From Streptomyces iakyrus (lineage in GTDB: Bacteria > Actinomycetota > Actinomycetes > Streptomycetales > Streptomycetaceae): a stretch of DNA of 64,000 bases. Positions 1-8,443 of the stretch are shown one piece after another. The notes under the pieces were generated by a model, which saw nothing but the letters and a program-made list of their open reading frames with translations, had not been told where the DNA came from and ran no database searches. Both the position numbers and the translations under genes were made by a program. Position 1 is the stretch's first letter; the number at the start of each line of letters is the position of its first letter. The stretch covers positions 62,001 through 126,000 of the forward strand of contig NZ_JNXI01000004.1 in NCBI RefSeq assembly GCF_000717055.1, given 5' to 3'.

Positions 1-1
1 C

Positions 2-874
2 CGCATGCATGTTCCCGTGGAGGACGCCGACCGGGCCGTCGCGGCCGTACGCGCCGCCGGTGCGGACGGCTGCGTCGCGGTCGGCGGCGGCTCCGCCATC
101 GGGCTCGGCAAGGCGATCGCCCTGCGCACCGGACTGCCGCTGATCGCCGTGCCGTCGACCTACTCGGGCTCCGAGATGACCCCGGTGTGGGGCCTGACCG
201 AGCACGGAGCCAAACGCACCGGCCGTGACCCGGTCGTCCAGCCCCGCAGCGTCGTCTACGACCCCCGCCTCACCCTCTCCCTGCCCCTCCCCCTGACCGT
301 CACCAGCGGGATCAACGCACTCGCGCACGCCGTCGAGGCGCTGTACGCCCCGGACGTCTCCCCTCTGGTCACGGTCATGGCGGAGGAGGGCGTCCGGGCG
401 ATGACCGAGGCGCTGCCGCGGCTGGCCGCAGACCCGGGGGACCTCGACGCGCGCGGCCGGGCCCTGTACGCGGCGTGGCTGTGCGGCGCGTGCCTCGGCA
501 CGACCACGATGGGGCTGCACCACAAGCTGTGCCACGTCCTCGGCGGCACCTACGGCCTGCCCCACGCCGAGACCCACACCGTCGTCCTGCCCCACGCCCT
601 CGCCCACAACGCCCCCGCCGCCCCGCAGGCGTTGACCGTACTGAGCCGCGCCCTGGGCGGCATCGGCGACGTGCCCCGCGCCCTGTGGGACCTGGCAGGC
701 CGCCTCGGCGCCCCACGCTCCCTCGCCGAACTGGGCCTCGCGAAGGCCGACGTGACCCCGGCGGCGGCCCGGGCCGCGGGCGAGCCGTACGCCAACCCGC
801 GGGAGGTGACGGCGGAGGGGGCACGGGGTGTGCTGCTCGCCGCGTACGAGGGCGGTCCACCTTCTACGGCATAG
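2..874 (+). CDS. Maleylacetate reductase (iron-containing alcohol dehydrogenase family), 5' partial
   Basis: This gene runs in from upstream of the window; the frame is open to the first base, so the ATG at 5 is probably internal. The family reduces maleylacetate to 3-oxoadipate with NAD(P)H at the end of hydroxyquinol, chlorocatechol or resorcinol breakdown in the cytoplasm. Seen here are the glycine-rich nucleotide-binding stretch VGGGSAIGLGKA, the AVPSTYSGSE segment, and the histidine-rich metal/active-site region (NALAHAVEAL, MGLHHKLCHVLGG, LPHAETH). Family members are about 350 residues, so about 60 are missing. The upstream partner, likely a hydroxyquinol dioxygenase, would lie outside the window. 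The product is unlikely to be another Fe-ADH type because of the LHHKLCHVLGG block. Confidence 0.85.
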   Translation, partial: RMHVPVEDADRAVAAVRAAGADGCVAVGGGSAIGLGKAIALRTGLPLIAVPSTYSGSEMTPVWGLTEHGAKRTGRDPVVQPRSVVYDPRLTLSLPLPLTVTSGINALAHAVEALYAPDVSPLVTVMAEEGVRAMTEALPRLAADPGDLDARGRALYAAWLCGACLGTTTMGLHHKLCHVLGGTYGLPHAETHTVVLPHALAHNAPAAPQALTVLSRALGGIGDVPRALWDLAGRLGAPRSLAELGLAKADVTPAAARAAGEPYANPREVTAEGARGVLLAAYEGGPPSTA

Positions 875-1018
875 ACGCCACCAGCCCCGGCAGGCACGCG
901 CCGCGGTGCGGTTGCCGCGCCCGTGACCCGGGCGGAGGATGAAAGCAGGCCCTCCGGCCGCTGTCGCCGTCTCCCACCGTCCTGCGCAGGGCCGCACGCA
1001 CGCGCACCGGGAGTCCCC

Positions 1019-2812
1019 ATGGACCGAGCCGACCTGTCAGCGGTGTTCTACGGGGACGGTCCCGTACCCGTCCTGTGGGCCACCTACTGCCCCGTCCACT
1101 TCGACGTGTGGCTTGCGTTCGCCCAGCCGCCGACCACGCGCGGGAACGCCGGCAGCCCCGGGTCCGGGGCCCCGGCGGGAGAGCGGGGGCGGAAGGACCT
1201 GATCCTCGCGATCCGCGAGGAGTACGGCGTCGAGCAGGTGCTGGAGCGCTTCCAGAGCCGCGGGCTGATGGAGAAGTGCCGTCCGATCGCCGCGGGCGGT
1301 TTCGTGGCGGCGCAGCTGACCCTGAAGGAACTCGTCAGCGACGTCCTGCCCCTGACCAGTCTGGCCGGTGCCGTGCGGGTCGCCCACGAACTCGCCCGGG
1401 ACGGCGGGACCGGAGGCCTCGAAGCAGCCCTCGCCGGACACGTCAGGACCCCCGCCACCAGCGAGATCCACGACAGCATGGAGCGCCGGCAGGAACGCGG
1501 CCGTCACGTCACCTGGCTGCTGAGACTGCTGCACCGGGTCGTGCGGACCGCGAGGCCGGACCTGAACCAGGGTGAGGCGCGGGAACGGGCCGTGACCGTT
1601 GTGCTCGTCGACATGCTGGACGCCGTCGTCGTGGACCCCGGCGCCGTGCGCCGGCCGCACCTACCCGCCGAGCGGGTGGCCGACCGGAGGCAGAAGTACC
1701 CGGTCGTCTCCGTGACGACCAACCGGCCGGCGACCGGAGCGGTCGTACGGTCCCGCCGGACGATCAAAGCCGACGCGGCGGAGCAGGTCTTCTCGGTCGA
1801 CACCTCCTCCATCGGCTGGGCCGTGGTCGACAGCGGCATCGACGCGCGCCACCCCGCCTTCCACGACTGGGACACCACAGGCCCGACACCGCAGCCGCTC
1901 CGGACGCGTATCGCCCGCTCCTTCGACTTCACCGGCGTGCGGGACAAACTCCCCGCCGACGTGCTCGTGGGCGGTCTCGTCAACTGGGTGGCAGCCCTGC
2001 CGTCCGTGGAGACCACCCCGTCCCCGCAACAGCCCGCGCGGCCACCGCCCGCCGACCATCACGGCACCCACATCGCCGGCATCATCGGCGGCTGGTGGCC
2101 GGAGCTGGAGTTCCGCGGGATCTGCCCCCGCATCCGGCTGTACGACTTCCGGGTCCTCGACGACGACGGCGATGGCGACGAGTTCTCCATCGTCACGGCG
2201 TTGCAGGCGATTCGTCACATCAATGAGCAGGCCGGGCGGCTCATCGTCGCCGGGGTCAACATCAGTTTGTCGGTCCCGCACGACGTCGCCGGCCACTCCA
2301 CCGGATGGACCCCCGTGTGCGTCGAGTGCGACCGGCTGACGCGGTCGGGTGTCGTGGTCGTCACTGCGGCCGGCAACTCGGGATTCGCCGGCACCGCGCG
2401 GACCGTGGGTGCCGACTACCGGGACATCAGCATCTCCGACCCCGGGAACGCGGAGTCCGTCATCACCGTCGGCTCCACCCACCGCAGCAACCCGCACCGC
2501 CACGGCGTCAGCTACTTCTCCAGCCGGGGGCCCACCGGCGACGGGCGGCTCAAGCCCGACCTCGTGGCGCCGGGGGAGGACATCGACGGACCCATCCCCG
2601 GCGAGGGCATCGCAGCCATGCACGGCACCAGCCAGGCGGCGGCCCATGTCAGCGGCGCCGCGGCCATGCTGCTGGCCCGCAACCGGGAACTTCTCGGCCG
2701 CCCGGAACGCGTGAAGGAGATCCTCTGCGCCACGGCGACGGACCTGGCTCGCGAACGCCACTTCCAGGGCCATGGACTCGTCGACGTGCTCCGCGCCATT
2801 CAGTCCGTCTGA
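1019..2812 (+). CDS. Intracellular S8 (subtilisin-like) serine peptidase with an unknown N-terminal domain
   Basis: A 597-residue protein if started at the ATG at 1019, which has GGGAG just upstream; an in-frame GTG at 923 would add 32 low-complexity residues without a ribosome site. Residues about 260-597 form a subtilase: Asp271 in VVDSGID, His348 in HHGTHIAG, an oxyanion Asn in AAGNSG and Ser538 in HGTSQAAAH. Residues 1-250 match no domain I recognise and look helical; there is no signal peptide or classical propeptide, so it should act in the cytoplasm. It is followed after 28 bp by an MBL-fold protein and then a patatin, all in one operon. A role as a triggered protease in a conflict system is inference; a housekeeping intracellular protease is the alternative. 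Confidence 0.88.
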   Translation: MDRADLSAVFYGDGPVPVLWATYCPVHFDVWLAFAQPPTTRGNAGSPGSGAPAGERGRKDLILAIREEYGVEQVLERFQSRGLMEKCRPIAAGGFVAAQLTLKELVSDVLPLTSLAGAVRVAHELARDGGTGGLEAALAGHVRTPATSEIHDSMERRQERGRHVTWLLRLLHRVVRTARPDLNQGEARERAVTVVLVDMLDAVVVDPGAVRRPHLPAERVADRRQKYPVVSVTTNRPATGAVVRSRRTIKADAAEQVFSVDTSSIGWAVVDSGIDARHPAFHDWDTTGPTPQPLRTRIARSFDFTGVRDKLPADVLVGGLVNWVAALPSVETTPSPQQPARPPPADHHGTHIAGIIGGWWPELEFRGICPRIRLYDFRVLDDDGDGDEFSIVTALQAIRHINEQAGRLIVAGVNISLSVPHDVAGHSTGWTPVCVECDRLTRSGVVVVTAAGNSGFAGTARTVGADYRDISISDPGNAESVITVGSTHRSNPHRHGVSYFSSRGPTGDGRLKPDLVAPGEDIDGPIPGEGIAAMHGTSQAAAHVSGAAAMLLARNRELLGRPERVKEILCATATDLARERHFQGHGLVDVLRAIQSV

Positions 2813-2840
2813 CGGATCGGTCCACCAGCCAGGAGCCGGC

Positions 2841-3920
2841 ATGTTCACCTTCGAATTCCTCGACGCCCACCACGGCGACTGCTTCCTCGTCCACTGGGGC
2901 GCGCCCCAGGACCGGGTCATGCTCGTCGACGGCGGCCCCGGCGGCGTCTACCGGGCCACGCTCCGGGGGCGCCTGCTGCAACTCGGCGGACGAGACGGCG
3001 GCGACCCGCCCCACCTCGACGTCGTGTGCCTCTCCCACGTCGACGACGACCACGCCGACGGACTCGTCCGGATCTTCCGCGACATGAAGCAGGCCCAGCA
3101 GGACGGGGACGCCCCGCCGTACGCGGTGGACACCCTGTGGTTCAACTCCGTGGAGGAACTCGTCGACCGGCGTGCCCCTGGGCTGAGCGCCTCCGTCCGG
3201 CCACTGCTCGAACGGGCCGCCACCGACGCGGCGGCCGGGGCGAGCTACCGGCAGGGCCGCGACATCCGCGACGCGGCCACCGCACTGCGCCTGGACGGCA
3301 ACGCCCCGTTCGGCGGCCCGCTCACCGAGGGCGCCGAGGCCGTCCTCGACGACCTGGACGTCACCGTCGTCGCGCCGGACGACGAAGCGCTGGAGGAACT
3401 GGAGGAGCGATGGCGCAAGGCGAAGCAGCGAGGCGAACCCGACGTCATCACCGCGGGCTACGTCGACGGGTCCGTGCCGAACCTCTCCAGCATCGTCCTG
3501 CTGCTGCGCCACGCGGGCCGCACTGCCCTGCTCACCGGTGACGCCCGCGGTGACCGCGTGCTGTCCGGGCTGCGCGCACTGGGCGTGCTCGACGACTCGG
3601 AACCCCTCCACGTGGACCTGCTGAAACTGCCCCACCACGGCAGTGACCGCAACGTCGAAGCGGACTTCTTCGAACAGGTGCGGGCCGACCACTACGTCAT
3701 ATCCGCCGACGGCGTCCGCCACCACCACCCCAGCGAGGACACACTGCGCTGGCTCGTCGAGTCCCGGGCACCGGACGACGCGTACGTCGTCCACCTGACC
3801 AACCACATCCCGTTCGCCGAGGAGGAACTGACGCGGCTGCGCGAGGGCCGCGCCTTCGACGTCGATGTCCGGGCGCCCGCCGAGCAGGCGCTCCTTATCA
3901 CGATCGGAGATCCGCCATGA
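2841..3920 (+). CDS. ComEC/Rec2-like metallo-beta-lactamase-fold hydrolase, soluble
   Basis: Start at the ATG at 2841, preceded by AGGAG at 2831; 359 residues. It opens with the ComEC-type FLDAHHGDCFLVHW and MLVDGGPGG strands, followed by the metal site HVDDDHADG (His66-His71), a second-shell LLTGDA and LPHHGSD near residue 265. The HxDDDH form replaces the usual HxHxDH, as in the ComEC/Rec2 MBL branch, whose members are phosphodiesterase or nuclease-like. There are no membrane segments, unlike ComEC itself. The substrate is not evident; a nucleic acid or nucleotide second messenger are both possible. The stop overlaps the start of the patatin gene (ATGA at 3917), so the two are translationally coupled. 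Confidence 0.87.
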   Translation: MFTFEFLDAHHGDCFLVHWGAPQDRVMLVDGGPGGVYRATLRGRLLQLGGRDGGDPPHLDVVCLSHVDDDHADGLVRIFRDMKQAQQDGDAPPYAVDTLWFNSVEELVDRRAPGLSASVRPLLERAATDAAAGASYRQGRDIRDAATALRLDGNAPFGGPLTEGAEAVLDDLDVTVVAPDDEALEELEERWRKAKQRGEPDVITAGYVDGSVPNLSSIVLLLRHAGRTALLTGDARGDRVLSGLRALGVLDDSEPLHVDLLKLPHHGSDRNVEADFFEQVRADHYVISADGVRHHHPSEDTLRWLVESRAPDDAYVVHLTNHIPFAEEELTRLREGRAFDVDVRAPAEQALLITIGDPP

Positions 3921-5197
3921 CCACCTCCCGGCAGGCGCCCGCACCGTCCGCGCCCCCGTCCGGCGCCGTGCCGGCCGCCGGACCGCGGTGGGTCGTCGAC
4001 TCACCCGTCGTGGGCACCGGCCTCACGGCCCGTCCCTGCGGTGACGCACTCCGCCCCGCGGAACCGCCCGCCACCGCGCATCCGGTCGCGCTCGCCCTGT
4101 CCGGTGGGGGGTTCCGTGCCACCCTCGCCGCCCTGGGCTTCGTGCGGCTGCTGGCCGACACCGGGCAGCTTTCCCGGCTGCGGTACTCCTCGTCCGTGTC
4201 CGGCGGTTCGGTCGCCAACGGCTTCCTCGCCACCGCCTGGCCCGCGCTGCGGCGGGAGAACTTCACGGCGCGCGCCGTCGACGAACTGGTGGTCGAGCCG
4301 GTCGTCGACCGCGTCTCCTCCCGCTCCCTCAAGCGCGCCCTCGTCGGCGGTCTGTGGCGGACCCTCGGCCCCTCGACCCGTACCGATCTCCTGGCCAGGC
4401 GTCTGGACGAGTGGTTCCTGCGGGAGACCGAACTGGAGCACCTGGACCCGGAGGTGCGCTGGATCGTCAACGCGGCCAACCTGACCACCGGTGCGCGCTT
4501 CACCTTCGAACGCGACGTGTACGGCGACTACACCATCGGTCTGGCCCCCACCGCCGGCACGCGGCTGCGGCTGAGCCGGGCCGTGTCGGCCTCCGCCGCG
4601 GTGCCCGGCGCGTTCCCGCCGGTCGTCCTCGACCAGGCCCCTTTCCCGTGCGCCACGCACCCGCCCACCCTGCTCGACGGCGGTACGTACGACAACACCG
4701 GCCTGGAGGCCATCGACTCGGACCGCTACCGGCACACCTTCCTGTGCGTTCTCAATGCCGGAGGTCTGCTGCGCCCCGGCGTGTACGGGCGCGTCCCGGT
4801 GGTACGGGACCTGGCCCGGGCGAACTCGCTGCTGTACCGCCAGAGCACCACGCTGCGGACCCGTGCCGTCGTCGAACGCTTCGAGCGCGCGCGGGCCGTC
4901 GGTCCGGACGGTGAGACGCCCCGCGGTGCCCGCCGCGGGATTCTCGTCCAGCTCTCCACCGACTTCCCGGCGGACGGCCCGGACGCGCTGCGCCGCTGGC
5001 GCGCGGCCTTCCCCGAACATCCGGCGCACGACGACCGCCACCTCGCTCTCGTCCCCACCGTGTTCGACCGCCTCGACCCCGCTCTCTGCCGTGCCCTCGT
5101 CCATCGAGGCTGGTGGCTCGGCGGCGCGGCCCTGGCGGCGTATCACCCGGAGCTGCTTCCCGACGACCTGTCATCGCTGCGCCCGCCGCACCGATGA
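3917..5197 (+). CDS. Patatin-like (cPLA2-type) phospholipase
   Basis: A 426-residue protein coupled to the MBL gene by an ATGA overlap. It carries the oxyanion glycine stretch LSGGGFRA, the nucleophile Ser95 in SSVSGGS and the catalytic Asp254 in LLDGGTYDN, the Ser-Asp dyad of patatins that hydrolyse membrane phospholipids. The SSVSGGS form rather than GTSAG puts it in the branch closer to cytosolic PLA2. No signal peptide or membrane helix is seen. Patatin lipases act as membrane-damaging effectors in some bacterial immune systems (for example CapV in CBASS), and the pairing here with a protease and an MBL enzyme invites that reading, but there is no cyclase or obvious sensor beside it. Confidence 0.88.
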   Translation: MTTSRQAPAPSAPPSGAVPAAGPRWVVDSPVVGTGLTARPCGDALRPAEPPATAHPVALALSGGGFRATLAALGFVRLLADTGQLSRLRYSSSVSGGSVANGFLATAWPALRRENFTARAVDELVVEPVVDRVSSRSLKRALVGGLWRTLGPSTRTDLLARRLDEWFLRETELEHLDPEVRWIVNAANLTTGARFTFERDVYGDYTIGLAPTAGTRLRLSRAVSASAAVPGAFPPVVLDQAPFPCATHPPTLLDGGTYDNTGLEAIDSDRYRHTFLCVLNAGGLLRPGVYGRVPVVRDLARANSLLYRQSTTLRTRAVVERFERARAVGPDGETPRGARRGILVQLSTDFPADGPDALRRWRAAFPEHPAHDDRHLALVPTVFDRLDPALCRALVHRGWWLGGAALAAYHPELLPDDLSSLRPPHR

Positions 5198-5284
5198 CAC
5201 ACCGGTCGACGACGGCAGGTGCGGCTCTGACCGGCCCGCATCTTGCGGACAGAAGGTGACCGCAAGCCTTCCTAGGGTCGCGGC

Positions 5285-6127
5285 ATGACTCAGACGCAGA
5301 GAATTCTTGTCACCGGCGCCACCGGAACCGTGGGCCGTCAGGTCGTCGCCGAGCTGCTCGACCGGGGTCACGAGGTGCGTGCTCTGACGCGGGACGCCGC
5401 GCAGGCCTCCTTCCCGGCCGGTGTCGAGGTCGTCGAGGGCGATCTCACCGCGCCGGGGGGCCTGGACAGGGCCCTGGAGGGTGTCACCGGCCTCCATCTG
5501 ATCACCTTCGGCGGGGCCGCGTTCAACCCGCTGGAGACCGGCCCCCGGCTCCTGGAGCTCGCCCGCTCCGCCGGGGTCCGCCGCGTCACCGTCCTGCACG
5601 GCGGAGGCCCCACCCCGCTGGAGGACGCGGTGCGCGCCGACGACGGCGTGGACTGGACGGTGCTCATGCCGGTCGAGTTCATGGCCAACGCCCTGCAATG
5701 GCGCGAGGGGATCGTGGCGGCGGGCGAGGTGCGGGAGCCGTTCGTCGACCGGCTGAGTGCCATGGTCCACGAGGGCGACATCGGCGCCGTCGCCGCGGTC
5801 GCGCTCACGCAGGAGGGGCACGGCGGCCAGGAGTACGTGATCACCGGCCCCGAGGTGCTGACCGTGGGCGACAAGGTGAAGACGATCGCCACGGCCGTCG
5901 GCCGGGAGATCGCCCTGATCGAGCTGACGCAGCAGCAGGCCCTCGCGCAGTGGCGGGCGGAGGGCCTCCCCGAGGACGTCATCGGCTTCCTGCTGGAGGC
6001 GTACGGGAACACGCCGGAGGTGGGCCGTACGGTCTCCGGCGCCGTCGAGAAGGTCACCGGCCGCCCCGCGCGCACCTTCGCCCAGTGGGCCGCCGAACAC
6101 GCGGACGCCTTCCGGGGGCAGTCCTGA
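5285..6127 (+). CDS. NmrA-like NAD(P)-binding Rossmann protein
   Basis: A 280-residue atypical short-chain dehydrogenase fold with the N-terminal dinucleotide motif GATGTVGRQV and later VVEGDLT. The usual SDR catalytic Tyr-x3-Lys is not apparent, which fits the NmrA/YtfG group of redox sensors or quinone reductases. The function cannot be fixed from sequence. A TAGGGT hexamer at 5273-5278 sits only six bases before the ATG, so the message may be leaderless; there is no good ribosome site. It is followed directly by the small inverted repeat at 6129-6145. Confidence 0.85.
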   Translation: MTQTQRILVTGATGTVGRQVVAELLDRGHEVRALTRDAAQASFPAGVEVVEGDLTAPGGLDRALEGVTGLHLITFGGAAFNPLETGPRLLELARSAGVRRVTVLHGGGPTPLEDAVRADDGVDWTVLMPVEFMANALQWREGIVAAGEVREPFVDRLSAMVHEGDIGAVAAVALTQEGHGGQEYVITGPEVLTVGDKVKTIATAVGREIALIELTQQQALAQWRAEGLPEDVIGFLLEAYGNTPEVGRTVSGAVEKVTGRPARTFAQWAAEHADAFRGQS

Positions 6128-6128
6128 C

Positions 6129-6145
6129 TGTCTCGTATTGAGACA
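6129..6145. promoter_or_regulatory. Inverted repeat TGTCTC-N5-GAGACA (operator-like)
   Basis: A perfect 6-bp dyad with a 5-bp spacer begins two bases after the NmrA-like stop and lies 120 bp before the YceI-like gene. The short stem and lack of a T-run favour an operator over a terminator. The binding protein is unknown. Confidence 0.4.
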
Positions 6146-6189
6146 CCCGCACCGGAGCCGGGTCCGTCAAGATCGACAAGGGGGTGTGA

Positions 6190-6205
6190 CCGCACCAAGG
6201 TGCGG
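6190..6205. other. Small perfect hairpin CCGCACC-AA-GGTGCGG
   Basis: A 7-bp stem with a two-base centre lies 60 bp before the YceI-like start, in the probable 5' leader. It could be a protein-binding dyad or an RNA stem; nothing else supports either reading. Confidence 0.3.
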
Positions 6206-6264
6206 CCGTCGGCGTGCGCTGAAACGCCACCGGCCGGCCGCACACCCGAAGAAAGGTGACCACC

Positions 6265-7179
6265 ATGGCCCTCGCACTGCTCCGGCGCCGGTGGCTCAAG
6301 AGCACCCCCGCCGCAGCGGCGGGCCTCGCCCTCCCCCTTCCCGCCGGCGCGGGTGCCGTCGCCCGCGAGGTCGTCGACCCGATGGGTTCGCCGCTGGCCG
6401 CGGCGGACGTCACCGTCACCGCCCTGGACACCCACCGCGTTGCCGCCCGCGGCACGACCGACCCGTACGGCTACTTCCTCGCGGCACTGCCGCCCGGCCG
6501 GTACAGCCTGCTCATCTCGGCGCAGGGGCTGCGGCCGCACCGCGAGACGATCGAGACGGGCCCGGGCACCCCGGCGGCCACCGAACGCGTCTGGCTGCAG
6601 CCCGCCGAGGCGCTCCAGCTGCCGACGCCCGGAACCTGGCTCTTCGACCCGCCGCACACGGCGATCCGGTTCATCGCCAAGCACGTCGGCATGGCCCATG
6701 TGCACGGCCGCTTCGAGCGCTTCGAGGGCGGCATCCGGATAGCCCCGGACATGACCGACTCCCGCGTGCACGTCCGCATCGACGCCTCCAGCATCACCAC
6801 GGGCAACAGCACGCGCGACAACCACCTGCGGTCCGCCGACTTCCTCGACGTCGAGCGCTTCCCGCACATCGACTTCACGAGCGCGCGCTTCGCCTACCGG
6901 GGCGGCAGTAAGTGGACGCTGCAGGGCTCCCTCACGATGCACGGCGTCAGCCGCTCGGTGGCCCTGGACACGACGTACCTCGGTACCGTGAACGGCGGCT
7001 ACGGCCAGGAGTTGCGCTGCGCGGCCCTGGCGACGGCGGAACTGCACCGCGAGGACTACACCCTCAACTGGCGTTCCATGCTGGCCCGCGGCATCGCCGT
7101 GGTCGGCCCGACCGTCCAACTGGAACTCGACGTCCAGGCGATGTACCGCACCCACGACACGCCTACCCCGCCGGAGTAG
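6265..7179 (+). CDS. YceI-family protein with N-terminal carboxypeptidase-regulatory-like domain
   Basis: Start chosen at the ATG at 6265 because GAAAGG at 6251-6256 gives normal spacing; the GTG at 6256 has none. Residues about 30-105 form a carboxypeptidase-regulatory-like beta-sandwich (TDPYGYFLAALPPGRYSL), and about 110-300 a YceI lipocalin-like barrel (GTWLFDPPHTAIRFIAKH, STRDNHLRSADFLDVERFPH). YceI proteins bind isoprenoid or polar lipids. The N-terminus has Arg residues and a short hydrophobic stretch (AGLALPLPAGAGA) but no convincing lipobox, so its location is uncertain. A hairpin follows the stop. Confidence 0.85.
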   Translation: MALALLRRRWLKSTPAAAAGLALPLPAGAGAVAREVVDPMGSPLAAADVTVTALDTHRVAARGTTDPYGYFLAALPPGRYSLLISAQGLRPHRETIETGPGTPAATERVWLQPAEALQLPTPGTWLFDPPHTAIRFIAKHVGMAHVHGRFERFEGGIRIAPDMTDSRVHVRIDASSITTGNSTRDNHLRSADFLDVERFPHIDFTSARFAYRGGSKWTLQGSLTMHGVSRSVALDTTYLGTVNGGYGQELRCAALATAELHREDYTLNWRSMLARGIAVVGPTVQLELDVQAMYRTHDTPTPPE

Positions 7180-7213
7180 TGGCCCGGCCCGGGCCATATA
7201 AGGGTCCGGGCCA
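7180..7213. terminator. Hairpin between convergent genes (putative bidirectional terminator)
   Basis: TGGCCCGG at 7180-7187 pairs with CCGGGCCA at 7206-7213 around an 18-base loop, directly after the YceI-like stop and before the stop of the leftward gene at 7243. Confidence 0.5.
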
Positions 7214-7242
7214 GCCCTCGGCCCCTCGTGCGGGCGAGCCCC

Positions 7243-7626
7243 CTACCCGGCGTCCGGCAACTCCTGGGGCGGGCGGGGCGGTTCCGGGTCGGTTCGCCGT
7301 TGTGCCGCCCGGGCATTCTCGGCGCGCAGGGCCGTCAGCCACGGCCACAGATCCGGCAACGGCTGATGCGAGCACGCCAGCCGGTGCTCGATCCGGCAGC
7401 GCTGCGATCCGTCCGGTGGGCACACCCCGTACACCGTGACCCGGCCGTCCGACAGAGTGATCCACCGGTGCTCGGCGGGCACGAGATGCGCCGGCACCTC
7501 AAGGCCCGGCTCCAGCAGAACCCAATCCTGATCCAGTGTCGGCACTCGGTCCTGCGGCAGCCCGCAGCGCGGACACGCATACGGGCCGACCTGTAATCGG
7601 CGCAGCCCCTCTTCAACGACCCCCAT
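7243..7626 (-). CDS. Small cysteine-containing hypothetical protein, DUF6083-like
   Basis: A 127-residue reading from the ATG at 7626. It has a CPRCG knuckle near residue 18, then VPAEHRW, a Cys in VYGVCPPDG and a CRIEHRLAC motif, an order (zinc-knuckle, VPAxxRW, CRIxHxxxC) that resembles the Streptomyces DUF6083 proteins, whose function is unknown. No strong ribosome site is seen before the ATG and the open frame extends upstream to 8154, so the true start is uncertain. It could bind zinc through the paired cysteines. Confidence 0.5.
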   Translation of the reverse strand: MGVVEEGLRRLQVGPYACPRCGLPQDRVPTLDQDWVLLEPGLEVPAHLVPAEHRWITLSDGRVTVYGVCPPDGSQRCRIEHRLACSHQPLPDLWPWLTALRAENARAAQRRTDPEPPRPPQELPDAG

Positions 7627-7822
7627 ATGGCCAGCGTCCGCAGACACCGGCCCGGCGAGTAGAGCACGAACCGGACCAGACCCGTGAGGTGCGTGGGGGC
7701 CGGTGGGGCGTTGCGGGTCTCGGCAGGCGCAACCGGCAACTACCGCCAGGCCGCCATCGGCCGAGAGACGACGGAGTGCGGCTGCGACGCGCCTGCGGGG
7801 GCCTGGCCGGGCCCTGGAATCC

Positions 7823-8185
7823 GTGACCTGCCGTTTCATCGAACCGGACAGTGCCATCGCCGAGTGGGACATGTACTTTGCGGACCCCTCGCCCGGCATC
7901 CCGCCGATTGAGCAGCTCCTCGGGTGGTCGTGGCCGGAGTGGGTCACCGCGCCGTTGAACGATGGCGTCGAGGTGTTCGCTCTGCCGCAGCGCTTGACCC
8001 GGGCGTTGGCCGACGCCGGCTCCGCCGAGCTGGAGGAACTGGCGGGGCGCTGGACCACGAGGCTCAGATCTGCCGACGGCGACGACATGACCGACGATGA
8101 TCTTCTGGCGGTCCTCCAGGGAGTCGCCCGGCTCGCGGCGTCGGCGGTACGCACGGGTGGTGGTCTCTACAGCTGGAGCTTCTGA
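7823..8185 (+). CDS. Hypothetical acidic protein
   Basis: A 120-residue reading from a GTG at 7823. The composition is protein-like (Trp, Phe and acidic residues, for example LLGWSWPEWV, then a helical ELEELAGRW region and DGDDMTDDDLLAVLQ), unlike the Arg/Pro-rich extension upstream in the same frame, which is why this start was picked. No family is recognised. It is divergent from the DUF6083-like gene with about 200 bp between. No clear ribosome site is present. Confidence 0.5.
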   Translation: MTCRFIEPDSAIAEWDMYFADPSPGIPPIEQLLGWSWPEWVTAPLNDGVEVFALPQRLTRALADAGSAELEELAGRWTTRLRSADGDDMTDDDLLAVLQGVARLAASAVRTGGGLYSWSF

Positions 8186-8188
8186 CCA

Positions 8189-8210
8189 GTGGGATCCGGG
8201 TGGGATCCGG
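8189..8210 (+). repeat. Tandem duplication of the 11-mer GTGGGATCCGG
   Basis: Two exact adjacent copies (8189-8199 and 8200-8210) lie just after the hypothetical gene and about 120 bp before the leader ORF of the EF-G paralogue. They may be a repeated protein site or a replication slip. Confidence 0.5.
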
Positions 8211-8326
8211 TCGGCGTCAAAAACCCCTGGCCCCCTTCCCGCCGCCCTCCCTACACTCACGCCCATACCCGGTGCCGCCCACTACCGAGCGCCGGGCACC
8301 ATCGTGACGAATGAAGGAGGACGGCC

Positions 8327-8425
8327 ATGCGTGACCACACCGCTGTCGCCGTCTCCCTGCCGCAGCACGAGGTGATCCTCGTGTCTTCGTCGCCCCGGTG
8401 CCCGCTGCGCGGCGGCACCGGCTGA
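8327..8425 (+). CDS. Putative 32-residue leader peptide upstream of EF-G paralogue
   Basis: An ATG-started frame of 32 codons follows a near-ideal AAGGAGGA at 8314-8321, a far better ribosome site than that of the large gene downstream. The peptide begins MRDHTAVAVSLPQHEV and has no recognised match. The stop is 119 bases before the EF-G-like GTG, and a dyad lies between them. This arrangement is what translation-attenuation leaders of resistance genes look like, but a small independent protein or chance cannot be excluded. The 358 bases between 8185 and 8545 hold only this ORF, the 11-mer repeat and the dyad. Confidence 0.5.
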   Translation: MRDHTAVAVSLPQHEVILVSSSPRCPLRGGTG

Positions 8426-8443
8426 CCGGGACGAACGCCTGAC

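Noticed and set aside
1661..2920. Long minus-strand ORF over the subtilase gene
   Set aside because: It is the antisense shadow of a real S8 gene; the protein is Gly/Val/Arg-rich and has no family motif.
2649..4004. Long minus-strand ORF over the MBL gene
   Set aside because: It is created by codon bias of the opposite gene, whose metal-site motifs are clear.
1019..5197. CBASS or Avs system
   Set aside because: No CD-NTase, STAND NTPase, TIR or sensor gene is adjacent; only the enzyme folds recall such systems.
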